This document shows, piece by piece, positions 50,928 to 60,421 of a stretch of DNA of 64,000 nt. The position numbers were made by a program, and so were the translations under genes. Source of the stretch: Maritalea mobilis. Its GTDB lineage: Bacteria > Pseudomonadota > Alphaproteobacteria > Rhizobiales > Devosiaceae. Below the pieces are notes generated by a model. It was not told the DNA's origin. It ran no database searches and saw only the letters and a program-made list of their open reading frames with translations. Within the stretch, counting starts at the first letter, position 1; each line of letters opens with the position of its first letter. The stretch spans positions 868,001 to 932,000 of the forward strand of contig NZ_SNYR01000001.1 in assembly GCF_004363175.1 (NCBI RefSeq). Reading direction: 5' to 3'.

Positions 50928-52103
50928 ATGTCGGGTTGGCAAGAAACCAAAGCAACAGCGCTGCTTATCTTTCAAGATGGAACAATTGTCGAAGGCCATG
51001 GCCTTGGCGCAACGGGTCACGCCGTGGGCGAAGTGTGTTTTAACACCGCCATCACAGGCTATCAGGAAATTCTGACAGATCTGTCCTATGCTGGGCAAAT
51101 CATCACCTTCACCTTCCCGCACATCGGCAATATCGGTGCCAATGCGGAAGATGTGGAAACAGTGAAAATGGCGTCCGCTCCCGGCGCACGCGGTTGTGTG
51201 CTAAAAGCCGACATCACCAACCCATCAAACTACCGTTCTGCCGAACATTTGAACGACTGGCTGAAAGCCAACAACATTATCGGCATTTCTGGGGTCGACA
51301 CCCGCGCCCTCACCGCCATGATCCGCGATAAAGGTTTTGCCAACGCCATCATCGCGCATAATCCAGAAGGCAATTTCGACATTGATGTGCTTAAGGCTGA
51401 AGCGGCAAAGTTCGCTGGCCTGGAAAATCTCGATTTGGCCAAAACCGTATCCACAGCTCAGACCTATAAATGGAATGAAAAAACGTGGCAGTGGGACGAA
51501 GGCGTATCTGCTTTGGAAAATGCAGAACATCACATCGTCGCCATCGATTATGGTGCCAAATCAAACATTTTGCGCTGCTTGGTGGATGAAAATGCAGCGG
51601 TGACCGTGGTCAACGCGCAAACACCTGCCAAAGACATTCTGGCGCTCAACCCTGATGGCATTTTCCTCTCCAACGGCCCGGGTGATCCGGCAGCCACTGG
51701 TGAATATGCGGTGCCCATCATCCAAGAACTGATCGAAAGCGGCTTGCCAATTTTCGGTATCTGCCTCGGCCACCAATTGCTGGGTCTCGCTTTGGGCGCA
51801 AAAACCAAAAAAATGCACCAAGGCCACCACGGCGCCAACCACCCAGTTCAGGATTTGACCACCACCAAAGTGGAAATCACTTCCATGAACCATGGCTTCG
51901 CGGTTGATGCAGATACCTTGCCAGCAAATGTCACAGAAACCCACAAATCATTGTTTGACGGGTCAAACTGCGGCTTGATGGTCAATGATAAGCCGATCTT
52001 CTCTGTGCAATATCACCCAGAAGCATCGCCGGGCCCACACGATAGCCACTATCTGTTCGGCCGTTTTATGGACAATGTGAAATCACACAAACAAGCCGCT
52101 TAA
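50928..52103 (+). CDS. carA: Carbamoyl-phosphate synthase small subunit
   Basis: A 391-residue glutaminase subunit. N-terminal CarA domain with GATGHAVGEVCFNTAITGYQEILTDLSYAGQIITFTFPHIGN, C-terminal class I amidotransferase with the nucleophile Cys in FGICLGHQLLGLALGA and the His-Glu pair in HPEASPGPHD. It supplies ammonia to CarB for carbamoyl phosphate (arginine and pyrimidines); carB is not adjacent. An upstream ATG at 50919 has AAGGG too close; the ATG at 50928 (MSGWQETK) is better. Followed by a strong terminator. Confidence 0.97.
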   Translation: MSGWQETKATALLIFQDGTIVEGHGLGATGHAVGEVCFNTAITGYQEILTDLSYAGQIITFTFPHIGNIGANAEDVETVKMASAPGARGCVLKADITNPSNYRSAEHLNDWLKANNIIGISGVDTRALTAMIRDKGFANAIIAHNPEGNFDIDVLKAEAAKFAGLENLDLAKTVSTAQTYKWNEKTWQWDEGVSALENAEHHIVAIDYGAKSNILRCLVDENAAVTVVNAQTPAKDILALNPDGIFLSNGPGDPAATGEYAVPIIQELIESGLPIFGICLGHQLLGLALGAKTKKMHQGHHGANHPVQDLTTTKVEITSMNHGFAVDADTLPANVTETHKSLFDGSNCGLMVNDKPIFSVQYHPEASPGPHDSHYLFGRFMDNVKSHKQAA

Positions 52104-52139
52104 CGGCAGCTTTTTGGTCGCCACAGCGACAAGACATGT

Positions 52140-52181
52140 TTGGGCGAGCGGGATCTAAGCCATCCCCTCGCCCAATTTTTT
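52140..52181 (+). terminator. Strong Rho-independent terminator of carA
   Basis: TTGGGCGAG (52140-52148) pairs with CTCGCCCAA (52167-52175), with an inner GGGAT/ATCCC stem, followed by TTTTTT. It lies 36 bp after the carA stop and covers the end of the acyltransferase remnant on the other strand. Confidence 0.9.
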
Positions 52182-52445
52182 AGGCAATAGCGCCGCGATA
52201 CGCGCCAGAATAACATCTGCCACCCACTCAGCGCCTTTGCGGAACCGCCATTCAAATGCCCATGAAAAGATAAAGGCTGCGACACCCGTTGCCGCGATGG
52301 CGATTGCCAAACTCGTTGCAAAACCCAGTTCAGGCGTTAAAGCATTCAGCAGCAAATATCCCAGATTTTCGTGCAGCAAATACCATGAATAGCTCACCAA
52401 CCCAATTTGCGTGAGGCTTGGCGTCACCAATGGAATATGCGGCAA
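52155..52445 (-). pseudogene. C-terminal remnant of an acyltransferase-3 (OafA-like) gene
   Basis: A 96-residue frame that matches only the last segment of the OafA/YrhL acyltransferase-3 family: QIGLVSYSWYLLHENLGYLLL, then two hydrophobic helices. Complete family members have 350 or more residues and about ten membrane segments. The upstream 44 bp before the next gene hold no continuation, and the frame has only a TTG start without a ribosome binding site. It is best read as a decayed gene whose 5' part was lost. Confidence 0.6.
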
Positions 52446-52488
52446 TCGCCATCTTTAGCTTTTGTTAAGCTTAATCCTTAAACTTTTA

Positions 52489-53394
52489 TCAACCAATCGT
52501 GTCGCAAGCCTGCACATTCCCGGTTTCATATCCCCGCGAAAACCATTCCATCCGTTGGGCAGACGTGCCGTGGCTAAATGTTTTGGGCACCGCAAAGCCT
52601 TGTGTGCGTATTTGCAGCGTATCGTCGCCAATTTGCTCAGCCGCGTTCAGCGCCTCGCGAATATCGCCCCGCTCCAGCAAATTCTGTTCGCCCACATATT
52701 TGGCCCAAATCCCCGCATAGCAATCAGCTTGCAGCTCAATCCGCACGGAATAGGCATTTTCCTCTTCTTGTGCCAAAGCTCCCCGCAGGCGGTTAAACTC
52801 CGGCAAGGTGCCAATTAATTGCTGCACATGGTGGCCAACTTCGTGCGCCAAAACATAGGCTTGGGCAAAATCGCCCCCCGCACCATATTGGTCACGCAAC
52901 TGCCGATAAAAATCTGGATCGAGATAAATCTTCTGGTCTGCCGGACAATAAAACGGCCCGGTGCGAGCGCTGGCAACGCCACAAGGCGAGCTGGTTTGGC
53001 CATCAAACAACACCAGCTTTGGCGGCACATAAGTCAGATTGCTTTGCTCAAAAACCATCGTCCACAGATCTTCGGTTTCCGCCAAATTTACAGCCACAAA
53101 ATCGAGCAATTCGTCCTGCCCCGCATTGGGCATTGGCAAATTGTCGCTTGGTCGCTGGCTATAGGTGCTGCCGCCTGAAACATCGCCACTCAACAAGCTG
53201 AGCGGGTTGATGCCCATCATCCACGCGATGCCAAGCACCACCAGCAGCATCACAAGGCCACCGCCGCCGCCCTTCGCCGCACGACCACGTGGCATGGGAA
53301 TGCGCATACGCGGGCCAGAAGCTCCACGGCTTCTGCCAGAACGCCCACGCCGATCTTCAACATTGCTGCTCCGCCGCCGACCACGCCATTTCAT
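52489..53394 (-). CDS. Neutral zinc metallopeptidase (YpfJ-type)
   Basis: A 301-residue protein: an N-terminal stretch rich in Arg and Ser (RRRSSNVEDRRGRSGRSRG), one membrane segment (GLVMLLVVLGIAWMMGI, about residues 48-64), then the metallopeptidase domain with HEVGHHVQQL and ADCYAGIWAKY. The family (COG2321) is a membrane-anchored putative zinc protease with no settled substrate. GGGGATAAAAATT precedes the ATG at 53394; the frame extends to 53454. Confidence 0.92.
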   Translation of the reverse strand: MKWRGRRRSSNVEDRRGRSGRSRGASGPRMRIPMPRGRAAKGGGGGLVMLLVVLGIAWMMGINPLSLLSGDVSGGSTYSQRPSDNLPMPNAGQDELLDFVAVNLAETEDLWTMVFEQSNLTYVPPKLVLFDGQTSSPCGVASARTGPFYCPADQKIYLDPDFYRQLRDQYGAGGDFAQAYVLAHEVGHHVQQLIGTLPEFNRLRGALAQEEENAYSVRIELQADCYAGIWAKYVGEQNLLERGDIREALNAAEQIGDDTLQIRTQGFAVPKTFSHGTSAQRMEWFSRGYETGNVQACDTIG

Positions 53395-53590
53395 AATTTT
53401 TATCCCCTGATTAACCGGTTCATTTAATTGCCACTTTTTCTTTGCCCTGTCCACTTATCCACCGGGCCAGATTTAATTTTTGACCAAATTGTCAAAAATC
53501 ATACATCATTCCGTCATCGAAACGTCAAAGGCACCCGGCAAGAAGGCTCCAGTTTCGATGTGTTTACTTCGCTATTCCATGGAGGGAATA

Positions 53591-55570
53591 ATGTCACACT
53601 TTAACTCAATTTCTCGCCGCGCGTTCCTTGCAGGCGCGGCGGGTGCCGGCACCTTGATTGCCATGCATCCATTCTCTGCAATGGCCAACAATGCGCAAGC
53701 CCATTTGCGCTTGATGGAAACGACAGATATTCACGTCGCCATTCATCCTTACGATTATTATGCTGACCGCCCCAACGACTCGATGGGTTTGGCCCGCACA
53801 GCAAAATTGATTGAAGACATCCGCGCCGAAGCCACCAACTCCATGTTGGTTGACAATGGTGATTTAATCCAAGGCAACCCGATGGGCGACTATGTGGCCT
53901 ATGAGCGGGGCTTTAAAGAGGGTGATTTGCACCCAATGATCGCCGCCATGAACACCTTGGGCTATGATGTGGCCACCGTCGGCAACCACGAATTTAACTA
54001 TGGCCTGCCGTTCCTTGAAAAAGCTTTGGCCGGGTCAAACTTCCCATTCGTCTGTGCCAACGTTGTGATGGGCACCGTGTTGGGCGAAGACCCAACCAAA
54101 GACAAAACATTGCTGCCGCCATTCAAAATTCTTGAAAAAGAAGTGATGGACGGCACGGGTGAAAAGCACACCATCAAAGTCGGCTTTATCGGCTTTTTGC
54201 CGCCGCAAATCATGGTCTGGGACTTCCAGCACCTGAACGGCAAAGTGATGACCCGCGACATCGTGAAAACCGCCGAAGCCTATGTGCCTTTGATGAAAGA
54301 ACAAGGCGCTGACTTGATCGTTGCTTTGTCTCACTCGGGCATTAGCGGCGAAACCCAAACCGACATGATGGGCAACGCCTCGCTTTATCTTGCTGGCGTT
54401 GAAGGCATCGATGTTGTGTTCACAGGTCACCACCATAATGTGTTCCCAAGTTCACAATATGATGGCATCGAAGGCGTAGACACTGCCAAAGGCACTCTGC
54501 AAGGCAAGCCTTCTGTTATGCCTGGTTTCTGGGGCTCACATATGGGCTTGATCGATCTGTTGATTGAGAAGAGCGGCAATGAGTGGAAGATCATCTCGCA
54601 CACGTCAGAAGCCCGTCCGATCTATGAGCGTGTTGAGCGCGAAGTGAAGCCATTGGTCGAATCTGTGCCAGCCGTTCTGGCATCTGTGCAAAAAACCCAC
54701 GATGAAACGCTTGAATATGTGCGGACAGCTGTAGGCGAAACCGAAGCAAAATTGCATTCATATTTTGCCCTAGTTGCCGATGATCCATCTGTGCAAATCG
54801 TTTCTCAAGCCCAGCTTTGGTACACCGAGCAAATGATGCGCGGCACCGAGTGGGAGGGCTTGCCGATCCTCTCCGCAGCCGCACCATTTAAAGCTGGCGG
54901 TCGTGGCGGCCCGGATTATTACACTGACGTGCCAGTTGGCCCAGTCGCCATCAAAAACGTGGCCGACCTTTACCTTTATCCAAACACTGTGCGTGCGGTG
55001 TTGATTGATGGCCGTGGCGTTAAAGAATGGCTTGAGCGTTCAGCTGGCATCTTCAATCAGGTGGAAAAGGGCTCTGCGGATCAGCAGCTCATCAATTTGG
55101 ATTTCCCATCCTACAACTTTGATGTGATTGATGGCGTAACCTACAAAATCGATATTTCACAGCCATCGAAATATCCACCACGTGGCGGCGACGCGATCAA
55201 TCCTGATGCCTCACGCATCGTCGATCTACGCTATAATGGCGAACCGATCGACATGGACCAAAAGTTCGTTGTGGCCACCAACAATTACCGCGCATCAGGC
55301 GGCGGCAGCTTCCCGGGCCTAGGCGACGATGTGATCATCTTTGTTGGTCCAGATACCAACCGCGACGTGATCGTGCGTTATATTGTTGAAAAAGGCACCA
55401 TCAATCCAAAGGCCGACAATAACTGGTCTTTGGCACCTTTGGAAAACACCACCGTGCTGTTCGAAACAGGGCCTAAAGCCAAAGAACATGTGGCTGATGT
55501 TACCGAGGTGAAAGTGGAATATGTGGGCGAAGCTGAAAGCGGCTTCGGCACCTACCGCATCACACTTTAA
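53591..55570 (+). CDS. cpdB: 2',3'-cyclic-nucleotide 2'-phosphodiesterase / 3'-nucleotidase
   Basis: A 659-residue periplasmic enzyme with a twin-arginine signal ([25 protein letters not shown]). Metal motifs of the calcineurin fold: [36 protein letters not shown], and [10 protein letters not shown]; the C-terminal nucleotidase domain has FKAGGRGG and [13 protein letters not shown]. It salvages nucleotides by removing phosphate from 2',3'-cyclic and 3'-nucleotides. GGAGGGAATA precedes the ATG at 53591; the longer frame from 53480 lacks one. A terminator follows. Confidence 0.94.
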   Translation: MSHFNSISRRAFLAGAAGAGTLIAMHPFSAMANNAQAHLRLMETTDIHVAIHPYDYYADRPNDSMGLARTAKLIEDIRAEATNSMLVDNGDLIQGNPMGDYVAYERGFKEGDLHPMIAAMNTLGYDVATVGNHEFNYGLPFLEKALAGSNFPFVCANVVMGTVLGEDPTKDKTLLPPFKILEKEVMDGTGEKHTIKVGFIGFLPPQIMVWDFQHLNGKVMTRDIVKTAEAYVPLMKEQGADLIVALSHSGISGETQTDMMGNASLYLAGVEGIDVVFTGHHHNVFPSSQYDGIEGVDTAKGTLQGKPSVMPGFWGSHMGLIDLLIEKSGNEWKIISHTSEARPIYERVEREVKPLVESVPAVLASVQKTHDETLEYVRTAVGETEAKLHSYFALVADDPSVQIVSQAQLWYTEQMMRGTEWEGLPILSAAAPFKAGGRGGPDYYTDVPVGPVAIKNVADLYLYPNTVRAVLIDGRGVKEWLERSAGIFNQVEKGSADQQLINLDFPSYNFDVIDGVTYKIDISQPSKYPPRGGDAINPDASRIVDLRYNGEPIDMDQKFVVATNNYRASGGGSFPGLGDDVIIFVGPDTNRDVIVRYIVEKGTINPKADNNWSLAPLENTTVLFETGPKAKEHVADVTEVKVEYVGEAESGFGTYRITL

Positions 55571-55593
55571 GCAAACTCCCTGACCTTGCTTAT

Positions 55594-55623
55594 GGGCGGC
55601 GCTTTTCGGGCGCCGCCTTTTAT
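55594..55623 (+). terminator. Rho-independent terminator of cpdB
   Basis: GGCGGCGC (55595-55602) pairs with GCGCCGCC (55610-55617) around TTTTCGG, followed by TTTTATT. Confidence 0.9.
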
Positions 55624-55713
55624 TCACAAAATGTTGAACTGCGCCACCCTCCCCGCGCCCATCCAATCGCCATAATTCTGCGTAACAATGGCATCATTGC
55701 TAGGGAGGCAAAC

Positions 55714-56484
55714 ATGACATTTTCTAGACGAGACTTTTTACGCACCGGTGCAATTGTGGCGGGCGGCATTACATTTATTCCATTCAAAGCATTCGCCGAT
55801 GGACACAGCATGCACGAATTTAAAACGGACAATGGCATGATCAAAGTGCATCCAATCAACCACGCATCCGTGATTTTGGAAACGCCTGAAGGCGTAATCT
55901 ACGTGGATACAGTGGGCGATCCGGCACAATATGCAGACTTGCCAAAGCCTGATCTTATCCTCATCACCCACGAACATGGTGACCACTATAACGCCGACAC
56001 TTTGGCAGCGCTGAAAAGCGATGAAACACCGCTGATCACCAATCCGGCTGTGTTCGACATGCTGCCAGACAACCTTAAAACCAATGCCACACAAATCGGC
56101 AATGGCGGCACCACAAGCTTTAAGGCTGTGAATATTGAAGCCATCCCGGCTTACAACACCACGGAAGAACGCAAAAACTTCCATCCAAAAGGCCGCGACA
56201 ATGGCTATGTGCTCACCCTGGATGGCTTCCGCCTCTATATTTCCGGTGACACAGAAGACATCCCAGAAATGCGAGCTTTGGAAGATATTGATCTTGCCTT
56301 TGTGTGCATGAACCTGCCCTTCACCATGGACGCAAATGCCGCTGCTTCTGCTGTGGCAGAGTTCAAACCCAAAGTGGTTTATCCCTACCATTATCGCGGC
56401 CGCGACGGTGGCACCCAAGACCCAGCCGAATTTGCCAAACTGGTTGGCGAAGCCGCTGAAGTTAAAATGGGTGATTGGTACTAA
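55714..56484 (+). CDS. Tat-exported MBL-fold metal-dependent hydrolase (UlaG-like)
   Basis: A 256-residue protein with a twin-arginine signal (SRRDFLRTGAIVAGGITFIPFKAFA) and a metallo-beta-lactamase fold: NHASVILETPEGVIYVDTVG, the ligand block LITHEHGDHYNAD, and later YISGDTEDIPEM and PYHYRGRDGG. GGGAGG precedes the ATG. It follows cpdB after a terminator, so it is a separate unit; both being periplasmic hydrolases is suggestive only. Confidence 0.9.
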   Translation: MTFSRRDFLRTGAIVAGGITFIPFKAFADGHSMHEFKTDNGMIKVHPINHASVILETPEGVIYVDTVGDPAQYADLPKPDLILITHEHGDHYNADTLAALKSDETPLITNPAVFDMLPDNLKTNATQIGNGGTTSFKAVNIEAIPAYNTTEERKNFHPKGRDNGYVLTLDGFRLYISGDTEDIPEMRALEDIDLAFVCMNLPFTMDANAAASAVAEFKPKVVYPYHYRGRDGGTQDPAEFAKLVGEAAEVKMGDWY

Positions 56485-56507
56485 ATCCAATTTTCTTCAA
56501 CTCGCTC

Positions 56508-56545
56508 CAAACCGTGCACAGCCCTTGCTGTGCGCGGTTTTTTGT
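56508..56545 (+). terminator. Rho-independent terminator
   Basis: AAACCGTGCACAGC pairs with GCTGTGCGCGGTTT (one mismatch) around a short loop, followed by a TTTT-rich tail. It lies 24 bp after the MBL gene stop. Confidence 0.8.
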
Positions 56546-56656
56546 TTAATCCACAAATCAAAACCAACAACTTCCCAAACTTGACGCTTTATTTTTGTTC
56601 ACGTATTGTTCTTATTGAGCTGATTTGATTTTTCAAAAAAACAGAAAGAACATCTT

Positions 56657-57049
56657 ATGATCGAAGGAAGCTGCTGTTGCGGCGCGGTGAAGTTTGAGCT
56701 GAAAAACAAACCGTCCATGCTGGGCACCTGCCATTGCTCTCGCTGCCGCAAGGTTGGGGCCAGTGCCATCATCTTTGTCAAAAAAGAAGATTTGGTATGG
56801 GTGCAAGGCAAAGACCAAGTGGCAACCTACAAGCCAGAAGCGCCTTATAAATATGAGCGCAATTTCTGCAAATATTGCGGCACGTCACTGGGCGAAATTC
56901 TTTCAAATGACGATAGCTTCCCCATTGCTGCCAATGCAATCGACAGCGAGCTTGATCTGAAAAACCAAATGCACGAATTCGTCGCCGAAAAACCATCATG
57001 GTATGAAATATGCGATGAAGCCGCGCAAAATATGGAGCACCCTGCTTAA
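56657..57049 (+). CDS. GFA family zinc-binding protein
   Basis: A 130-residue GFA/CENP-V-fold protein: GSCCCGAVKFELKN, GTCHCSRCRKVGAS and NFCKYCGTSLGEI supply the cysteine sets. Function unknown; the family is unreliable for naming formaldehyde enzymes. Convergent with the phosphatase-fold gene that follows. Confidence 0.88.
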   Translation: MIEGSCCCGAVKFELKNKPSMLGTCHCSRCRKVGASAIIFVKKEDLVWVQGKDQVATYKPEAPYKYERNFCKYCGTSLGEILSNDDSFPIAANAIDSELDLKNQMHEFVAEKPSWYEICDEAAQNMEHPA

Positions 57050-57066
57050 GCAGCGTGCCCCAACAT

Positions 57067-58155
57067 CTAAAGGCTGATTTGCGCCACCACCGGATAATGG
57101 TCCGATATTTGATAATATTTCGGACCATCATCACCAATCTGGCGCAAAATATTCGCATCTTTCACCCATTGGCCATGGCCGTTTCGGCTATAAAGAATGT
57201 GGTCAATCCACACCCGATGATAGGTGTGATTGAAAATCGGATCAGCAAAAGAAGTCGTTGAATTGTCCTCAAAGTTCAACCGCTTCTTGTCTTTATCGCT
57301 CAACCGATCAAACAAGGCATTGCCCAACGCCAAATCCGGGTGCCACACAGAACCCATCAGCGTTTCAATCCCGCTGGCTTTCAGCTTCATTTCGCTTGTG
57401 TCAAATCCCGGCCCATCATTGATGTCGCCACACACAATCAGCGGAATATCTTTGGTTACATCGTCCCGCAGATAACCATCCAAAAATTCCATGCGAAATT
57501 GTCGACATTGCGCCAACAGCCGCTCGCGATTGGCATCTGCCATCGCCCACCAACGCGACCATTCATGCGCCGAGAATATCCCCTTGCTTTTAAGGTGCAG
57601 CCCCACCACACGGAAAATTTCACCATCCGCCAGCTTAAATTCAGCATAGGCAGGCCGCCGTTCAAACCGAAACCATTCAGGGATTTTGTCGGTGCCAATA
57701 TCCATCCAAAAGGGTTCGCTTGCCTCAAAGATCGCCCCATTATTTTCATCCATGCTGTCAAAAATCCGCATGGGCGTTTGAGCGTCAAATTTATTGCCGT
57801 CTACGCGCACGGCAATGCCAACACATTGTGATGAACTCCACATATCCGTGCGGCCCGGTCCATTGATCGATTTTGAGCTTTGGATAAAACATTGCCACTC
57901 GCCCAGTGCCAATTCATCAAACAAAAGCTGCAATTCTTCCGTCTTGTTAGGCCCTTCAACAATCACCATCAAATCCGCATCAATATGCGCAAGCCCTAAG
58001 GCGATATCGGCCTTGCGTTTGGCGATGGTCACTTTCTTGTCGCGGTCAGCAAAGTCATCATCATCTTTAAAAACGCTCGGGGCACCATTACTGCCACCGG
58101 TAAAAAGATTATTCAGCCATTCCATATTCCATACGGCAAATTTAATCTCAGCCAT
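57067..58155 (-). CDS. Endonuclease/exonuclease/phosphatase family protein
   Basis: A 362-residue protein of the DNase I-like fold: KFAVWNMEWLNNLF at the start, VVGLHLKSKG in the middle, ICGDINDGPGFD for the metal site and ISDHYPVVAQISL at the end. Substrate unknown (nucleic acid or phosphoester). GGGAGGGATCTC precedes the ATG at 58155. No signal peptide. Confidence 0.9.
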   Translation of the reverse strand: MAEIKFAVWNMEWLNNLFTGGSNGAPSVFKDDDDFADRDKKVTIAKRKADIALGLAHIDADLMVIVEGPNKTEELQLLFDELALGEWQCFIQSSKSINGPGRTDMWSSSQCVGIAVRVDGNKFDAQTPMRIFDSMDENNGAIFEASEPFWMDIGTDKIPEWFRFERRPAYAEFKLADGEIFRVVGLHLKSKGIFSAHEWSRWWAMADANRERLLAQCRQFRMEFLDGYLRDDVTKDIPLIVCGDINDGPGFDTSEMKLKASGIETLMGSVWHPDLALGNALFDRLSDKDKKRLNFEDNSTTSFADPIFNHTYHRVWIDHILYSRNGHGQWVKDANILRQIGDDGPKYYQISDHYPVVAQISL

Positions 58156-58238
58156 GAGATCCCTCCCTGCCAAAGTAAAAATAAAAAACGCACACTAAAA
58201 TAAAGGCGCATGTTACCAGAAAAATGACGGGGTTAAAT

Positions 58239-58269
58239 AAGGTCCGATGCGGAGGGCGCACCGGACCTT
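58239..58269 (-). terminator. Terminator of the aldehyde dehydrogenase operon
   Basis: AAGGTCCG (58239-58246) pairs with CGGACCTT (58262-58269), with an inner TGCG/CGCA stem. On the minus strand it follows the DUF779 gene by 32 bp. Confidence 0.75.
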
Positions 58270-58300
58270 TACGCTCAAACTCTAGGAAGGAGAGTGAAAT

Positions 58301-58636
58301 CTAAAGTGAGCAAATCTCAGAACGGGTGAGAAACCGCTTTTCGCGGCCATTATCAAGCGAGAACATGCCGCCACGGCCCGGCACCACATCGATGATCAAA
58401 TTTGTGTGCTTCCACGCCTCATATTGATCGCCACCAATATAAAATGGTGCACCACCAATCTCGCCCAACAGCACATCATTATCGCTGATCATCAGATCAC
58501 CTTGCGCATAGCACATGGGCGATGATCCATCGCAACACCCGCCCGATTGATGAAACATAATCGGGCCGTGATCGCGTTTAATCTCTTCAATCAGCTCCAG
58601 CGCTTCAGCGGTTGCCGTCACTTTCTGCTCTGCCAT
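58301..58636 (-). CDS. DUF779 protein, aldehyde dehydrogenase partner
   Basis: A 111-residue protein with the family cysteine cluster MFHQSGGCCDGSSPMC (about residues 28-43). DUF779 genes commonly follow NAD-dependent acetaldehyde/aldehyde dehydrogenases, as here, 49 bp downstream. The role is unproven; the cysteines may bind a metal. Same operon as the aldehyde dehydrogenase. Confidence 0.9.
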   Translation of the reverse strand: MAEQKVTATAEALELIEEIKRDHGPIMFHQSGGCCDGSSPMCYAQGDLMISDNDVLLGEIGGAPFYIGGDQYEAWKHTNLIIDVVPGRGGMFSLDNGREKRFLTRSEICSL

Positions 58637-58685
58637 CTTGCACCTCGCAAAAAGGGGGCTGATCGCTCAGCCCCACTTTGTTCGA

Positions 58686-60203
58686 TCAAAAGAAGCCAAG
58701 CTTTTGTGGCGCGTAGCTCACCAGCATATTTTTGGTCTGCTGATAATGATCAAGCATTTTGAGATGGTTCTCTCGACCAATGCCAGATTGCTTATAGCCA
58801 CCAAACGCCGCATGAGCTGGGTAAGCGTGGTAACAATTGGTCCACACGCGACCCGCCTGAATGGCGCGGCCAAAGCGATAGCAAGTGTTCGCATCGCGGC
58901 TCCACACGCCAGCACCAAGGCCATAAAGCGTGTCATTGGCAATGGAAAGCGCCTCATCATTGTCCTTAAAGGTGGTCACAGATACAACAGGCCCAAAAAT
59001 CTCTTCTTGGAAAATGCGCATCTTATTGTCGCCTTTAAACACCGTCGGCTGAACGTAATACCCGTTTTCCAAGTCACCGCCCAAATGCGCCTGCGCGCCA
59101 CCGGCAAGCACTTCCGCGCCTTCTTGGCGACCAATATCGAGATATGACAAGATTTTCTCGAGCTGTTCAGAAGACGCCTGCGCGCCAATCATGGTGGCCG
59201 AATCCAGCGGATTGCCCTGCACAATCGCGTTCACCCGCTTCAGCGCCCGCTCCATAAATTCATCATAAATGTCTTCATGGATCAGCGCGCGGCTTGGGCA
59301 AGTGCACACTTCGCCTTGGTTCAGCGCAAACATCACAAAGCCTTCAATCGCCTTGTCGAAATAATCATCATCTTCGCGCGTTACGTCTTTAAAGAAGATG
59401 TTCGGTGATTTGCCGCCCAATTCCAGGGTCACGGGAATAAGGTTCTGGCTGGCATATTGCATGATCAAGCGGCCAGTTGTGGTTTCACCCGTAAAGGCAA
59501 TCTTCGCAATGCGCTTGCTGGTGGCCAATGGTTTGCCGGCTTCAAGGCCAAACCCGTTCACCACATTCACCACCCCTTTCGGCAACACATCCGCAATCAA
59601 TTCCATCAGGATCAAAATGGACGCTGGTGTTTGCTCGGCCGGTTTCAGCACCACGCAGTTACCCGCCGCCAAAGCTGGCGCCAATTTCCATGTCGCCATC
59701 AAAATCGGGAAGTTCCACGGAATGATCTGGCCCACAACGCCCAATGGCTCGTGGAAGTGATAGGCAATCGTGTCATTGTCGATTTCAGCAATCGAGCCTT
59801 CTTGCGCCCGGATCACGCCGCCAAAATAGCGGAAATGGTCAATCGCCAAAGGCAAATCCGCTGCTGTTGTTTCGCGGATCGGCTTGCCATTGTCCCAAGT
59901 TTCAGCTTCGGCCAACAGATCAAGATTTGCTTCCATAATGTCAGCAATCTTGTTCAACATCACAGCGCGCTCAGCTTGGCTTGTGCGGCCCCAGGCATCC
60001 TTTGCCGCATGGGCAGCATCCAGCGCGGCTTCAACATCTGCCTCGTTAGACCGGGCAACTTCGCACAGCACTTGGCCATTCACTGGCGATGTGTTCTCAA
60101 AATATTTGCCAGATTTCGGCTCAACAAACTCACCATTGATGAAGTTGCCATATTTCGCCTTGTAAATACGCGATGCAGACTTGGAAATATCAATCTTGTT
60201 CAT
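58686..60203 (-). CDS. NAD-dependent aldehyde dehydrogenase (AldB/ExaC/AcoD type)
   Basis: A 505-residue enzyme oxidising aldehydes, probably acetaldehyde, to acids. Visible: [21 protein letters not shown], the general-base Glu in [12 protein letters not shown], and the nucleophile in [14 protein letters not shown]; the [10 protein letters not shown] form is the signature of the ExaC/AcoD branch. GAGGAGG precedes the ATG at 60203. Divergent from an AcoR-like activator; partner DUF779 gene downstream. Confidence 0.93.
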   Translation of the reverse strand: MNKIDISKSASRIYKAKYGNFINGEFVEPKSGKYFENTSPVNGQVLCEVARSNEADVEAALDAAHAAKDAWGRTSQAERAVMLNKIADIMEANLDLLAEAETWDNGKPIRETTAADLPLAIDHFRYFGGVIRAQEGSIAEIDNDTIAYHFHEPLGVVGQIIPWNFPILMATWKLAPALAAGNCVVLKPAEQTPASILILMELIADVLPKGVVNVVNGFGLEAGKPLATSKRIAKIAFTGETTTGRLIMQYASQNLIPVTLELGGKSPNIFFKDVTREDDDYFDKAIEGFVMFALNQGEVCTCPSRALIHEDIYDEFMERALKRVNAIVQGNPLDSATMIGAQASSEQLEKILSYLDIGRQEGAEVLAGGAQAHLGGDLENGYYVQPTVFKGDNKMRIFQEEIFGPVVSVTTFKDNDEALSIANDTLYGLGAGVWSRDANTCYRFGRAIQAGRVWTNCYHAYPAHAAFGGYKQSGIGRENHLKMLDHYQQTKNMLVSYAPQKLGFF

Positions 60204-60301
60204 TCTATCCTCCTCTATGCCCTTTCTCCCAAAAGGGGTGAAGGCCAGCATGTATCGCCCGCAAATAAAGGTCAGCCCATCCGCAACAATGCACACCCAC
60301 A

Positions 60302-60325
60302 ATCTGTCTCACTTTCGCGACAGAT
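60302..60325. promoter_or_regulatory. Candidate upstream activator site for the AcoR-like protein
   Basis: ATCTGTC (60302-60308) and GACAGAT (60319-60325), a perfect 7-bp dyad with a 10-base spacer, in the divergent spacer between the aldehyde dehydrogenase and its regulator. Its TGTC-n10-GACA shape resembles activator sites of the AcoR group. Confidence 0.55.
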
Positions 60326-60421
60326 CGGGCCACAAATCGCCCTGAACGGCACGACACGGCATTTACCCCCCTATTGCGGGTCACACTCTTCTGCTAATCT
60401 TCCCTTGGGAGGACTTTGATA

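Noticed and set aside
60204-60421. Sigma-54 promoter for the aldehyde dehydrogenase
   Set aside because: The best GG...GC pair on the minus strand (GTGGGTGTGCATTGTTGC) has 11 instead of 10 bases between GG and GC, and the regulator lacks the AAA+ domain.
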